From Firmicutes bacterium CAG:449 (GTDB lineage Bacteria; Bacillota_I; Bacilli_A; RFN20; CAG-449): a stretch of DNA of 5,656 bases. Shown here one piece after another: positions 1-5,278 of this stretch. The notes beneath the pieces are model-generated. The model ran no database searches and was not told the origin of the DNA. It worked only from the letters and a program-made list of their open reading frames with translations. The position numbers and the translations under genes were made by a program. Each line of letters begins with the position of its first letter. Within the stretch, counting starts at the first letter, position 1. Where the stretch lies: NCBI GenBank assembly GCA_000432895.1, contig FR889442.1, positions 1,595-7,250 of the forward strand, read 5' to 3'.

Positions 1-179
1 ATAGTTCTCATATTGAAAAAATTTATTTAAATGGTAAAAAAGCATATCAAATTTTTAAAGAATATTTTCCACAATATTTATCTATTTGTGAAGTTTTACC
101 TTCTACTTCACCTGCTAATGCTCAATATTCTTTATCTAAATTAATTGAAGAATGGAAATGTATCTTAAATAAAACATAA
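1..179 (+). CDS. DNA-deoxyinosine (hypoxanthine-DNA) glycosylase, C-terminal fragment
   Basis: This is a partial gene that enters from the left edge. Frame 3 is open from base 3 to the TAA at 177-179 and gives 58 residues. The readable part has a GKKAYQIFKEYFP segment followed by LPSTSPANA (bases 96-122), then a helix ending LIEEWKCIL. In the small uracil-DNA glycosylase superfamily a short Pro/Ser-rich loop near the C-terminus contacts DNA. The LPSTSPANA version is the one I associate with hypoxanthine-DNA (deoxyinosine) glycosylases, which remove deaminated adenine from DNA and so start base excision repair. The catalytic N-terminal motif lies outside the window, so substrate specificity is inferred from this loop alone. 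The gene is followed by a 152-nt gap with its own structured leader for rimP, so it is probably not part of the nusA operon. A Mug/UDG-like relative with different specificity is the main alternative. Confidence 0.75.
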   Translation, partial: SSHIEKIYLNGKKAYQIFKEYFPQYLSICEVLPSTSPANAQYSLSKLIEEWKCILNKT

Positions 180-205
180 TTTTTATTAAAAATAATTAAT
201 TTTTA

Positions 206-234
206 TAGTATTTTTTATTTTTATAAGCTAGAAT
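206..234 (+). promoter_or_regulatory. Candidate sigma-A promoter for the rimP-rbfA operon (weak)
   Basis: A TAGAAT box at 229-234 matches five of six -10 consensus bases. A poor -35 candidate, TAGTAT at 206-211, lies 17 nt upstream. Transcription would start near 240, which is exactly where the first leader hairpin begins; that agreement is the best argument for this site. An alternative -10, TATAAG at 222-227, lies just upstream. Such boxes occur by chance in sequence this AT-rich, so the call is tentative. Confidence 0.3.
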
Positions 235-239
235 AAGTT

Positions 240-307
240 TGTAACAAGAGATTGTTATATCTTCTAATCATGCAAATGTAAGAAGTGGGTTTCCCACTTT
301 TTCTTTT
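240..307 (+). promoter_or_regulatory. Structured 5' leader of rimP: two GNRA hairpins followed by a terminator (putative attenuator)
   Basis: Three hairpins can be drawn in tandem. P1 spans 240-259: TGTAACAA pairs with TTGTTATA (one G-U) around a GAGA tetraloop. P2 spans 261-285: CTTCT (261-265) pairs with AGAAG (281-285), then an internal loop, then CAT/ATG around a GCAA tetraloop. P3 is the intrinsic terminator at 283-299 with its U-tract. P2 and P3 share bases 283-285, so they compete at the base of P3, though the GC core of P3 can form either way. A terminator between promoter and first gene implies control by premature termination. In B. subtilis the equivalent operon is autoregulated by NusA-stimulated termination in the 5' UTR without an antiterminator; applying that here is inference. 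Confidence 0.55.
283..307 (+). terminator. Intrinsic terminator/attenuator upstream of rimP
   Basis: AAGTGGG (283-289) pairs with CCCACTT (293-299) around a three-base TTT loop, giving a 7-bp stem that a G-U and an A-U pair could extend. The run TTTTTCTTTT (298-307) follows and is broken by one C at 303. The hairpin ends only 24 nt before the rimP start and lies after the candidate promoter, so it would act inside the operon's own leader. It is unlikely to serve the glycosylase gene, whose stop codon is more than 100 nt upstream. A short stem with an interrupted U-tract is the type that depends on NusA in B. subtilis. Confidence 0.75.
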
Positions 308-315
308 GTAAAAAT

Positions 316-323
316 AAAGGAGG
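316..323 (+). promoter_or_regulatory. Shine-Dalgarno site that fixes the TTG start of rimP
   Basis: AAAGGAGG at 316-323 is a near-perfect anti-16S match and ends 8 nt before the TTG at 332. No ATG is available at a suitable distance, so this site supports the non-ATG start. Confidence 0.85.
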
Positions 324-331
324 GGAGAATA

Positions 332-805
332 TTGACTACACTTGAAGAAAAAATACAAGATGGAATTATTGATATAGTGAAAAATCATAATATGGAAATT
401 GATGAATTGCACTATATTAGAAGAGGCAAAGAAAATGTCTTGGAAATTTATGTTGAAAGAAGCGATTTATCTTCGATTGATTTAGATGAAATTGTTTCAT
501 TGTCTGAAGATATTTCACCACGTTTAGATGAACTTGATTTAATAAGTGATAATTATTGTTTAGATGTATCTACTTCTGGTGCAGATAAACCAATAAAAGA
601 TTTCAAAAAGTTCCCATTCTTGATTGGAAAATATGTACAAATCAAATTAATAAATCCAATTAAAGGTTTAAATACTTATGAAGGTGATTTATTAGAAGCA
701 ACAGATGATAAAATTGTCGTTGGATATAAAGAAAAGACAAGATCATTAAAAGTTGAAATAGAAATAAAAAATATAAATAAAGCAAAATTGACTGTTAAGG
801 TTTAG
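332..805 (+). CDS. rimP: Ribosome maturation factor RimP
   Basis: RimP binds the free 30S subunit and helps late assembly of its head region. The 157-residue length is normal for the family. The N-terminal alpha/beta domain spans about residues 1-80 and includes the LEIYVERSD strand and the acidic SIDLDEIVSLSEDIS helix. The family linker, usually S-x-G-x-x-R-P-L, appears as SGADKPI at about 82-88 with Lys in place of Arg. The C-terminal SH3-like barrel (about 90-157) starts at the FKKFPFLIGKYVQIKL segment. The start is TTG, chosen because of the strong Shine-Dalgarno site 8 nt upstream and because the protein then begins with the expected N-terminal helix. It is the first gene of the operon, sits behind a probable attenuator, and is followed by nusA after 11 nt. 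Position and sequence both agree, so the assignment is firm. Confidence 0.96.
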   Translation: MTTLEEKIQDGIIDIVKNHNMEIDELHYIRRGKENVLEIYVERSDLSSIDLDEIVSLSEDISPRLDELDLISDNYCLDVSTSGADKPIKDFKKFPFLIGKYVQIKLINPIKGLNTYEGDLLEATDDKIVVGYKEKTRSLKVEIEIKNINKAKLTVKV

Positions 806-816
806 AAGGAGATATT

Positions 817-1893
817 ATGTTAAACACCAAGCAATTTATTGAAGCTATTGAAGCACTTGAACAACAAGGAATAAATCGTGAAATTACTATCCAAGCATTA
901 AAGGAAGCATTTGAAACTATTGTTAAAAAGAAACACATTGATGGACTTCCAGATTTGATGGTTAAAGTTGATATTTTAATGGACGAAGGAAGAATCGATA
1001 TTTATAACATTAAAAATGTTGTTGAAGATGTTCAAGATGATGCTTTAGAGATTTCTGTTGAAGATGCAAAAGAATACTTAAAAGATCCTAAAGTTGGTGA
1101 TCAAGTATTTATTAAGCTTGAACTTGAAGATTTTTCAAAGCAAGATGCAATGAAATTTAAATCAATTTTAAAACAAAAAATTAAAGAAGCAGAAAAAAGT
1201 GCAATTCTTGCCATGTATTCAGATAAAATTAATGAACTTATCACTGGTTATGTTGAAAAAATTGAACCAAAATATACTTTAGTTAATTTAGGTAGAACCT
1301 CAGTTGTTCTTCATGATAAAGAAAAAATTGGTGATGAAAAATTTGATATTGGTCAATCAATTAAAGTTTATTTATTAGGTGTAGGTTCTTCTAGTGAATC
1401 AGGCATTGTTATTTCTAGAGCATGCCCAGGATTCTTAAAAAGATTATTTGAAGAAGAAATTCACGATGTATATGATGGAACAGTTATTATTAAAGATATT
1501 GTTCGTGAAGCAGGTGAAAGAGCTAAAGTTGCGGTTACAACAAATGATATTAATGTTGATCCAGTTGGTGCATGTATTGGACAAGGCGGAAGTAAAATTC
1601 AAAAGATTTGTAACCAAATCAATAAAGAAAAAATTGATGTCGTACAATTCCATAATCATAAAGGACTTTATGTGGCTGAATGTTTAAAACCTGCTAATGT
1701 TATTGGTGTTAAAATGAATGAAAATGGCTCAGCAATTGCTATTGTAAAAGATGGTGATTTACGTGTAGCTATTGGAAGACGTGGTGTCAATTCTCGTCTT
1801 GCTGTTAAACTTGCTGGTTGTAAAATTGATATTGATGTAATATTGATATTAAAGAAGAAAGTGTTGCAAAACAAGAAAATATTTCTTTCTTAA
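817..1893 (+). CDS. nusA: Transcription termination/antitermination factor NusA, conserved core (frameshifted near its end)
   Basis: NusA binds RNA polymerase near the RNA exit channel and modulates pausing, intrinsic termination and antitermination. The domains are in the usual order: an RNA polymerase-binding N-terminal domain (about residues 1-130), an S1 domain (about 140-205, beginning ITGYVEKIEP), KH1 with GACIGQGGSKIQ (from residue 251) and KH2 with AIGRRGVNSRLAVKLAG (from about 318). AAGGAG at 806-811, 5 nt before the ATG, is a strong ribosome binding site. The family expects KIDIK right after KH2. Here the frame reads KIDID and then about 18 unrelated residues (ILILKKKVLQNKK and on) to a TAA at 1891-1893. 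The cause is a 17-nt imperfect duplication at 1817-1850 that shifts the frame. Without it the protein continues into the 1839-2438 frame and totals 534 residues. The Trp common after KH2 (GWKIDI) is Cys here. All core domains are intact in this frame, so the shortened product might still function. Confidence 0.95.
   Translation: MLNTKQFIEAIEALEQQGINREITIQALKEAFETIVKKKHIDGLPDLMVKVDILMDEGRIDIYNIKNVVEDVQDDALEISVEDAKEYLKDPKVGDQVFIKLELEDFSKQDAMKFKSILKQKIKEAEKSAILAMYSDKINELITGYVEKIEPKYTLVNLGRTSVVLHDKEKIGDEKFDIGQSIKVYLLGVGSSSESGIVISRACPGFLKRLFEEEIHDVYDGTVIIKDIVREAGERAKVAVTTNDINVDPVGACIGQGGSKIQKICNQINKEKIDVVQFHNHKGLYVAECLKPANVIGVKMNENGSAIAIVKDGDLRVAIGRRGVNSRLAVKLAGCKIDIDVILILKKKVLQNKKIFLS
1817..1850 (+). 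repeat. Imperfect 17-nt tandem duplication that breaks the nusA frame
   Basis: The two copies are GTTGTAAAATTGATATT (1817-1833) and GATGTAATATTGATATT (1834-1850), matching at 15 of 17 positions. Seventeen is not a multiple of three, so the extra copy alone accounts for the frame change in nusA. Deleting either copy gives Gly-Cys-(Lys or Asn)-Ile-Asp-Ile-Lys, the family consensus at this point, and joins the KH2 domain to the acidic tail. The two mismatches, T1818/A1835 and A1824/T1841, both fall on third codon positions of the restored frame. Confidence 0.85.
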
Positions 1894-2438
1894 CTATTGA
1901 TGAAATGAAAAAAGAAGAAGAACAAATGATCTTCGAAGAAAGAAGAAAAGCTTTACTTGAACAAATTGCTCGTGAAGAAGAAGAAAGAAAACAAAAAGAA
2001 CTTGAAGAAGCAAATAAACCTGTTGAAGAAAAAGCTGAAGAAGTTGTTGAAGAAGTTGTTGAACATCCTGAAGAAACTGAAACTATTAAGATTGAAGAAG
2101 AAAAAGAAGTTGAACCTGTTCAAACTAAAAAAGAAGAAGTTGTTGAACCAGTTGAATTTAAACCAGTTATTCTTCAATCAAAAGTTTCTCTTGCTGATTT
2201 AGAAAAACAAATTGAAGAAGAAAAGAAAAAGAAGAGTAATCAAAATAATTATTCAAATAAGAAAAAACAAGAAAAAGTTGAAAAAGTTGAAAAAACAAAT
2301 AACACTCAAAGAATGGATATTTACACTCAAGAAGAACTCGACGAAATGGATGAAGAAGAATATTACGATGATGATTATATTGATGAAGATGATGACATCA
2401 ACTATGATGATTATGACGAATATTACGATGAAAAATAA
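1839..2438 (+). CDS. nusA: NusA C-terminal acidic tail, displaced into the -1 frame
   Basis: This frame is open from 1839 to the TAA at 2436-2438 and directly continues nusA. It is not likely to be an independent gene. The first ATG is at 1905 with no Shine-Dalgarno sequence before it, while the bases upstream of that ATG read NIDIKEESVAKQENISFLT, the expected sequel to NusA KH2. From 1905 the product would be 177 residues. Its first two thirds are a Glu/Lys-rich, coiled-coil-like stretch built partly from short repeats (EEVVEEVVE at 2037-2063, KVEKVEK at 2274-2294). The last 40 or so residues are Asp/Glu/Tyr-rich and extremely acidic. No enzymatic motif is visible. Many NusA proteins end soon after KH2 (about 370 residues in B. 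subtilis). E. coli NusA has acidic C-terminal repeats that regulate RNA binding, but I see no homology to them here. An automatic annotation would probably call this a hypothetical protein. Confidence 0.8.
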   Translation, partial: NIDIKEESVAKQENISFLTIDEMKKEEEQMIFEERRKALLEQIAREEEERKQKELEEANKPVEEKAEEVVEEVVEHPEETETIKIEEEKEVEPVQTKKEEVVEPVEFKPVILQSKVSLADLEKQIEEEKKKKSNQNNYSNKKKQEKVEKVEKTNNTQRMDIYTQEELDEMDEEEYYDDDYIDEDDDINYDDYDEYYDEK

Positions 2439-2695
2439 TGATTAAAAAAATTCCTTTAAGAAAATGTTTAGCTACTCAAGAAATATGTCCTAAGAAAGAT
2501 TTAATAAGAATTGTTAAAAATAATTTAGGGGAAGTATTTGTTGATGTTACTGGCAAAGCAAATGGTCGAGGAGCATATTTAAAAAAGAGTGTTGAAGCAA
2601 TCGAAAAAGCTAGAAAAAGTAAGTGTTTAGATAAAGCGCTTGAATGTAAAGTTGAAGATGATATTTATGAACAATTGTTTAAACTCATTAAGTAA
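2438..2695 (+). CDS. ylxR: YlxR family RNA-binding protein (DUF448; RnpM-type)
   Basis: This 85-residue protein has the YlxR signatures: the basic RKCLATQ segment near the N-terminus (R8, K9, C10), the DLIRIVK strand at 21-27, and GRGAYL at 43-48, all parts of the predicted nucleic-acid-binding surface. The length is typical. YlxR of B. subtilis has been reported to modulate RNase P (hence RnpM); a matching role here is inference from family and gene order. The ATG at 2438-2440 overlaps the nusA stop as TAATG, and I see no clear Shine-Dalgarno site before it, so translation is probably coupled to readthrough of the nusA tail. That matters because ribosomes that end at 1893 in the frameshifted gene would not reach this junction. 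Confidence 0.93.
   Translation: MIKKIPLRKCLATQEICPKKDLIRIVKNNLGEVFVDVTGKANGRGAYLKKSVEAIEKARKSKCLDKALECKVEDDIYEQLFKLIK
2654..2657 (+). promoter_or_regulatory. Weak Shine-Dalgarno site that favours the 2667 start of ylxQ
   Basis: GAAG at 2654-2657 lies 9 nt before the ATG at 2667. It is inside the ylxR coding sequence. Two starts further upstream in the same frame (TTG 2640, ATG 2658) lack comparable signals and would add residues not expected for the family. Confidence 0.4.
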
Positions 2696-2981
2696 AGTTT
2701 CATCTTTATTGCAATTTGCCTATTGTGCAAAGAAATTAGTATTTGGTGAAAGTGTAATAGTTAATATGATGCTTTCAAAAGTTAAAGTAATGGTTTTAGC
2801 TACTGATGTTTCTTCTTCACAAGAGAAGAAATATCTTGCTAAAGCTGAATATTATAAAGTAAAAGTTATCCGTATTTATTCTAAAAGTGAATTAGGTGAT
2901 TTATTTTCTAAAAATGAAGTCGCTTGTGTTGGCCTCTTAGATCATAATATGGCTGAACAAATTGTTAAGTTAACGAAATAG
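2667..2981 (+). CDS. ylxQ: YlxQ, L7Ae/L30e-family ribosomal-like RNA-binding protein
   Basis: The chosen ATG gives 104 residues, close to the usual length of about 100. Reading from it, LNSLSKVSSLLQFAYCAKKLVFGE matches the family opening (a leucine-rich helix, then a residue run like A-x-x-A-x-K-x-V-x-G-E). The strand KVMVLATDVSS and the KAEYYKVKVIRIYSKSELGDLF region complete the L7Ae fold. The family glycine of the 'AGK' turn is replaced (AKK). L7Ae-type proteins bind kink-turn RNA; the specific role of YlxQ is not settled. The gene starts 29 nt inside ylxR in another frame, which suggests translational coupling. Longer starts at TTG 2640 or ATG 2658 are possible but would extend the overlap. 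The TAG at 2979-2981 is followed by a 26-nt gap to infB. Confidence 0.88.
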   Translation: MNNCLNSLSKVSSLLQFAYCAKKLVFGESVIVNMMLSKVKVMVLATDVSSSQEKKYLAKAEYYKVKVIRIYSKSELGDLFSKNEVACVGLLDHNMAEQIVKLTK

Positions 2982-3007
2982 ATTATAAACGAAAGGAGAA
3001 ATTAAGT

Positions 3008-4897
3008 ATGGCAATTAATAATAAAAAGTATCCTGCTAAAAAAGGAAAAAATGAAAACAATCGTGTATCTAATGTTCCTCATTTTGATAAAAACAAAAAG
3101 AGTAATACCCCTCAAAATAAAGTAAAAGGTGGAGTATTTAAGTATACTGGCGATGTCACAGTTGGTGAACTTGCTAAACAATTAGAACTTAATTCTTCTG
3201 ATATTATTAAATTTTTATTTATGACAAAAAAAGCTATGGTTACTATTAACCAAACTTTATCAGATGATTTAATTGCTGAAGTTTGTATTAATTATGGTTT
3301 TGATTTCCATGGTTTTGATTTCCAAAAAGAAGAAATTGTCAATAAAGAAAATTTTGAAGACCTTAAAATTGTTGATGATGAAAAAGATCTTGTTGAAAGA
3401 CCACCTGTAGTAGTTGTTATGGGCCATGTTGACCATGGTAAAACTACTTTAATTGATACTATTAGAGATTCTCATGTTGCTGATGGTGAAGCTGGTTTAA
3501 TTACTCAACAAATTGGTGCTTATCAAAAAGAAATTCAAGGTAAAAAAATTACCTTCTTAGATACTCCAGGTCATGAAGCATTTACAGCAATGCGTGCTAG
3601 AGGTGCTGCTATTACTGATATTGCTTTAATTGTTGTAGCGGCTGATGATGGTGTTATGCCTCAAACAGTAGAAGCAATTAACCACGCTAAAGCTGCTGGA
3701 GTAACTATTATTGTAGTTATTAATAAGATTGATAAACCTACTGCTAATGTTGATCGAGTTAAAGATGAACTTGCTCAATATGATTTAATCCCTGAAGAAT
3801 GGGGTGGAGATACAATCTTTAAAGAAGTTTCTGCTAAAAAGAAAATCGGTATTGATGAATTACTTGAAACAATTCTTGTTGTGGCAGAATTAAAAGAATT
3901 AAAAGCTAACCCTCATAGATATGCTTTAGGTAGTGTTATTGAAGCTTCCTTAGATAGAAATGAAGGACCAAAAGCTACCTTACTTGTGCAAAATGGTACT
4001 TTAAAAATAGGTGATTCAGTAGTTATTGGTAATTATTATTGTAAAGTTAGAAGAATGGTTAACGAATATCGTCAAAATATTTTATCTGCTTTACCTTCCA
4101 CTCCAGTAGTTGTAACTGGTATTGAAGATGTTCCTACAGCGGGAGATTCATTTATGGCTTTTGCAGATGAAAAAACTGCTAGAGAAATTGCTGATGCTAG
4201 AAAACTTAAAGCAAGAAATAAATCTTTAAACAAATCAAGTGCTGCATCTTTAGCTGATTTATTTAATCAAATTCACGAAGGTGAAATTAAAAATATTAAT
4301 GTTGTTTTAAGAGCGGATTTACAAGGCTCAGTAGAAGCTGTTAAAGCAAGTTTGGAAAAAATTCAAGTTGAAGGTGTAAAAGTAAATGTTATTCATGCAG
4401 CTGCAGGTGCAATTACTGAATCTGATATTGTTCTTGCCGCAGCAAGTAATGCTCTTGTTTATGGCTTTAATGTTAGACCTGATGCAAAAGTTAGACAAAA
4501 AGCGGAAGAAGAGCATGTTGAAATACATTTACATTCGATTATTTATGCTTTAATTGAAGAAATTGAAAATGCTATGAAAGGTTTAATGAAACCAGTTGAA
4601 GAAGAAGTTGTAATTGGTCAAGCAGAAGTTAGATCAATCTTTAAAGCTTCTAAAGTTGGTACAATTGCTGGCTGTTATGTAACAGAAGGTTGTATTAAAC
4701 GTGATAGTATGATTAGATTAATTCGTGATGGTGTAGTTATTTATACTGGCAAGATATCTTCACTTAAACGCTTTAAAGATGATGCAAGCGTTGTGAAAAA
4801 AGATTTTGAATGTGGTTTAACTATTGAAAATTATAACGACGAAAAAGAATTCGATATTATCGAAGCTTACGAAATGCAAGTTGTTGAAAGGAAATAA
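3008..4897 (+). CDS. infB: Translation initiation factor IF-2
   Basis: IF-2 is a GTPase that positions fMet-tRNA on the 30S subunit and promotes 50S joining. The 629-residue protein has all its parts. A short Lys/Asn-rich N-terminus (1-45) precedes the IF2_N domain (about 46-100, VTVGELAKQLELNSSDIIKF). The GTPase domain carries G1 GHVDHGKT (139-146), G3 DTPGHE (185-190), G4 NKID (239-242) and G5 SAK (275-277). The beta-barrel domain II, the IF2 domain 3 (INVVLRADLQGSVEAV) and the fMet-tRNA-binding C-terminal barrel (ending about 625) follow. All nucleotide-binding residues are intact. The N-terminal region is short compared with E. coli (890 residues) but usual for low-GC lineages. AAGGAG at 2993-2998, 9 nt before the ATG, supports the start. 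A 15-nt in-frame duplication lies at 3296-3325. The gene is followed by rbfA after 2 nt. Confidence 0.98.
   Translation: MAINNKKYPAKKGKNENNRVSNVPHFDKNKKSNTPQNKVKGGVFKYTGDVTVGELAKQLELNSSDIIKFLFMTKKAMVTINQTLSDDLIAEVCINYGFDFHGFDFQKEEIVNKENFEDLKIVDDEKDLVERPPVVVVMGHVDHGKTTLIDTIRDSHVADGEAGLITQQIGAYQKEIQGKKITFLDTPGHEAFTAMRARGAAITDIALIVVAADDGVMPQTVEAINHAKAAGVTIIVVINKIDKPTANVDRVKDELAQYDLIPEEWGGDTIFKEVSAKKKIGIDELLETILVVAELKELKANPHRYALGSVIEASLDRNEGPKATLLVQNGTLKIGDSVVIGNYYCKVRRMVNEYRQNILSALPSTPVVVTGIEDVPTAGDSFMAFADEKTAREIADARKLKARNKSLNKSSAASLADLFNQIHEGEIKNINVVLRADLQGSVEAVKASLEKIQVEGVKVNVIHAAAGAITESDIVLAAASNALVYGFNVRPDAKVRQKAEEEHVEIHLHSIIYALIEEIENAMKGLMKPVEEEVVIGQAEVRSIFKASKVGTIAGCYVTEGCIKRDSMIRLIRDGVVIYTGKISSLKRFKDDASVVKKDFECGLTIENYNDEKEFDIIEAYEMQVVERK
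3296..3325 (+). repeat. 15-nt in-frame tandem duplication in infB (GFDFH/GFDFQ)
   Basis: GGTTTTGATTTCCAT (3296-3310) is followed directly by GGTTTTGATTTCCAA (3311-3325), identical at 14 of 15 positions. It encodes GFDFH then GFDFQ at residues 97-106, at the end of the IF2_N domain where it meets the linker to the GTPase domain. The reading frame is unaffected. Confidence 0.85.
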
Positions 4898-4899
4898 AA

Positions 4900-5238
4900 A
4901 TGGCAAATAAGCAAGCTAGAATTGCTTCTTTGATTCAAAAAAATATTTCAGATATCATTTTATATGAATTAAAAAATCCAATTATGAAATTAGTAACTGT
5001 TAATGGTTGTGATGTTAGTAAAGATAATTCAGTTGCTAAAATTTATGTTTCTCATCTTGAACATGATAAAGTTGATAAAGCTTTAGATGAATTAAATAGA
5101 GCTAAAGGAAGTATTAGAACTTCATTAGCTAAAAAGATGGATATTTATAAGGTTCCTGAATTAATCTTCATAAAAGATGATACTCTTGATAAATATGAAA
5201 GAATCGAAGAAATATTAAAAGAAATTAAAAAGAACTAA
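4900..5238 (+). CDS. rbfA: 30S ribosome-binding factor A
   Basis: RbfA is a single KH-fold protein that binds 16S rRNA in the immature 30S subunit and supports late maturation. The 112 residues match the family length. Recognisable elements are the N-terminal helix with ASLIQKNISDIILYEL, the first strand region LVTVNGCDVSKDNSVAKIYVS (about 32-51), where the family has a conserved V-x-V-S-x-D-x-x-x-A-x-V pattern, and the closing PELIFIKDDTLDKYERIEEIL. AAGGA at 4888-4892 lies inside the infB 3' end, 7 nt before the ATG, and only 2 nt separate it from the infB stop. It is the last gene of the operon: a strong terminator overlaps its TAA and the next gene is convergent. In many Bacillota truB and ribF come next; here they do not. 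Confidence 0.96.
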   Translation: MANKQARIASLIQKNISDIILYELKNPIMKLVTVNGCDVSKDNSVAKIYVSHLEHDKVDKALDELNRAKGSIRTSLAKKMDIYKVPELIFIKDDTLDKYERIEEILKEIKKN

Positions 5239-5268
5239 AAAAAGTTGGGAAACCAACTTTTTTCTTTT
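5238..5268. terminator. Bidirectional intrinsic terminator between rbfA and the convergent gene
   Basis: An 11-bp stem pairs 5238-5248 (AAAAAAGTTGG) with 5253-5263 (CCAACTTTTTT) around a GAAA tetraloop. A T-rich run (5258-5268, one C at 5264) follows on the + strand. On the - strand the A-run at 5236-5243 becomes a U-run after the same stem. The hairpin begins at the last base of the rbfA stop codon and lies 10 nt past the stop of the - strand gene, so it can end transcription from both sides. Confidence 0.88.
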
Positions 5269-5278
5269 ATAGAATATT

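Noticed and set aside
187..205. AT-only inverted repeat (7-bp stem, 5-nt loop) followed by T-rich sequence after the glycosylase gene, a possible terminator.
   Set aside because: The stem has no G-C pair and such repeats arise by chance in sequence this AT-rich; not enough to call a terminator.
239..268. Alternative promoter TTGTAA (239-244) and TCTAAT (263-268), spacing 18.
   Set aside because: Transcription would start around 275, at the foot of the terminator stem, leaving almost no leader, and the P1 stem would be promoter DNA. The TAGAAT site fits the leader better.
221..412. 63-residue open frame on the - strand over the leader and start of rimP.
   Set aside because: Phe/Tyr/Ile/Asn-rich low-complexity translation opposite a real gene and leader, no ribosome binding site or recognisable motif.
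1448..1687. Open frames on both strands inside nusA (also - strand 1444-1659 and 1668-1874).
   Set aside because: Out-of-frame shadows of the KH-domain coding sequence, with no family resemblance.
2271..2294. Short direct repeats considered as a CRISPR or minisatellite array.
   Set aside because: Units of 9-12 nt without spacers, in frame in a Glu/Lys-rich tail; simple coding repeats.
1953..2445. Lys/Leu-rich + strand frames and a Phe/Asn-rich - strand frame over the nusA tail.
   Set aside because: Alternate readings of the GAA/AAA-rich repeat DNA; composition is an artefact of that repetition.
2640..2666. Upstream TTG (2640) and ATG (2658) starts for ylxQ.
   Set aside because: They add residues absent from the family and enlarge the overlap with ylxR; the ATG at 2667 has a GAAG at good spacing.
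4328..4528. 66-residue open frame on the - strand inside infB.
   Set aside because: Antisense shadow of conserved IF-2 domain 3 with no start signal or motif.
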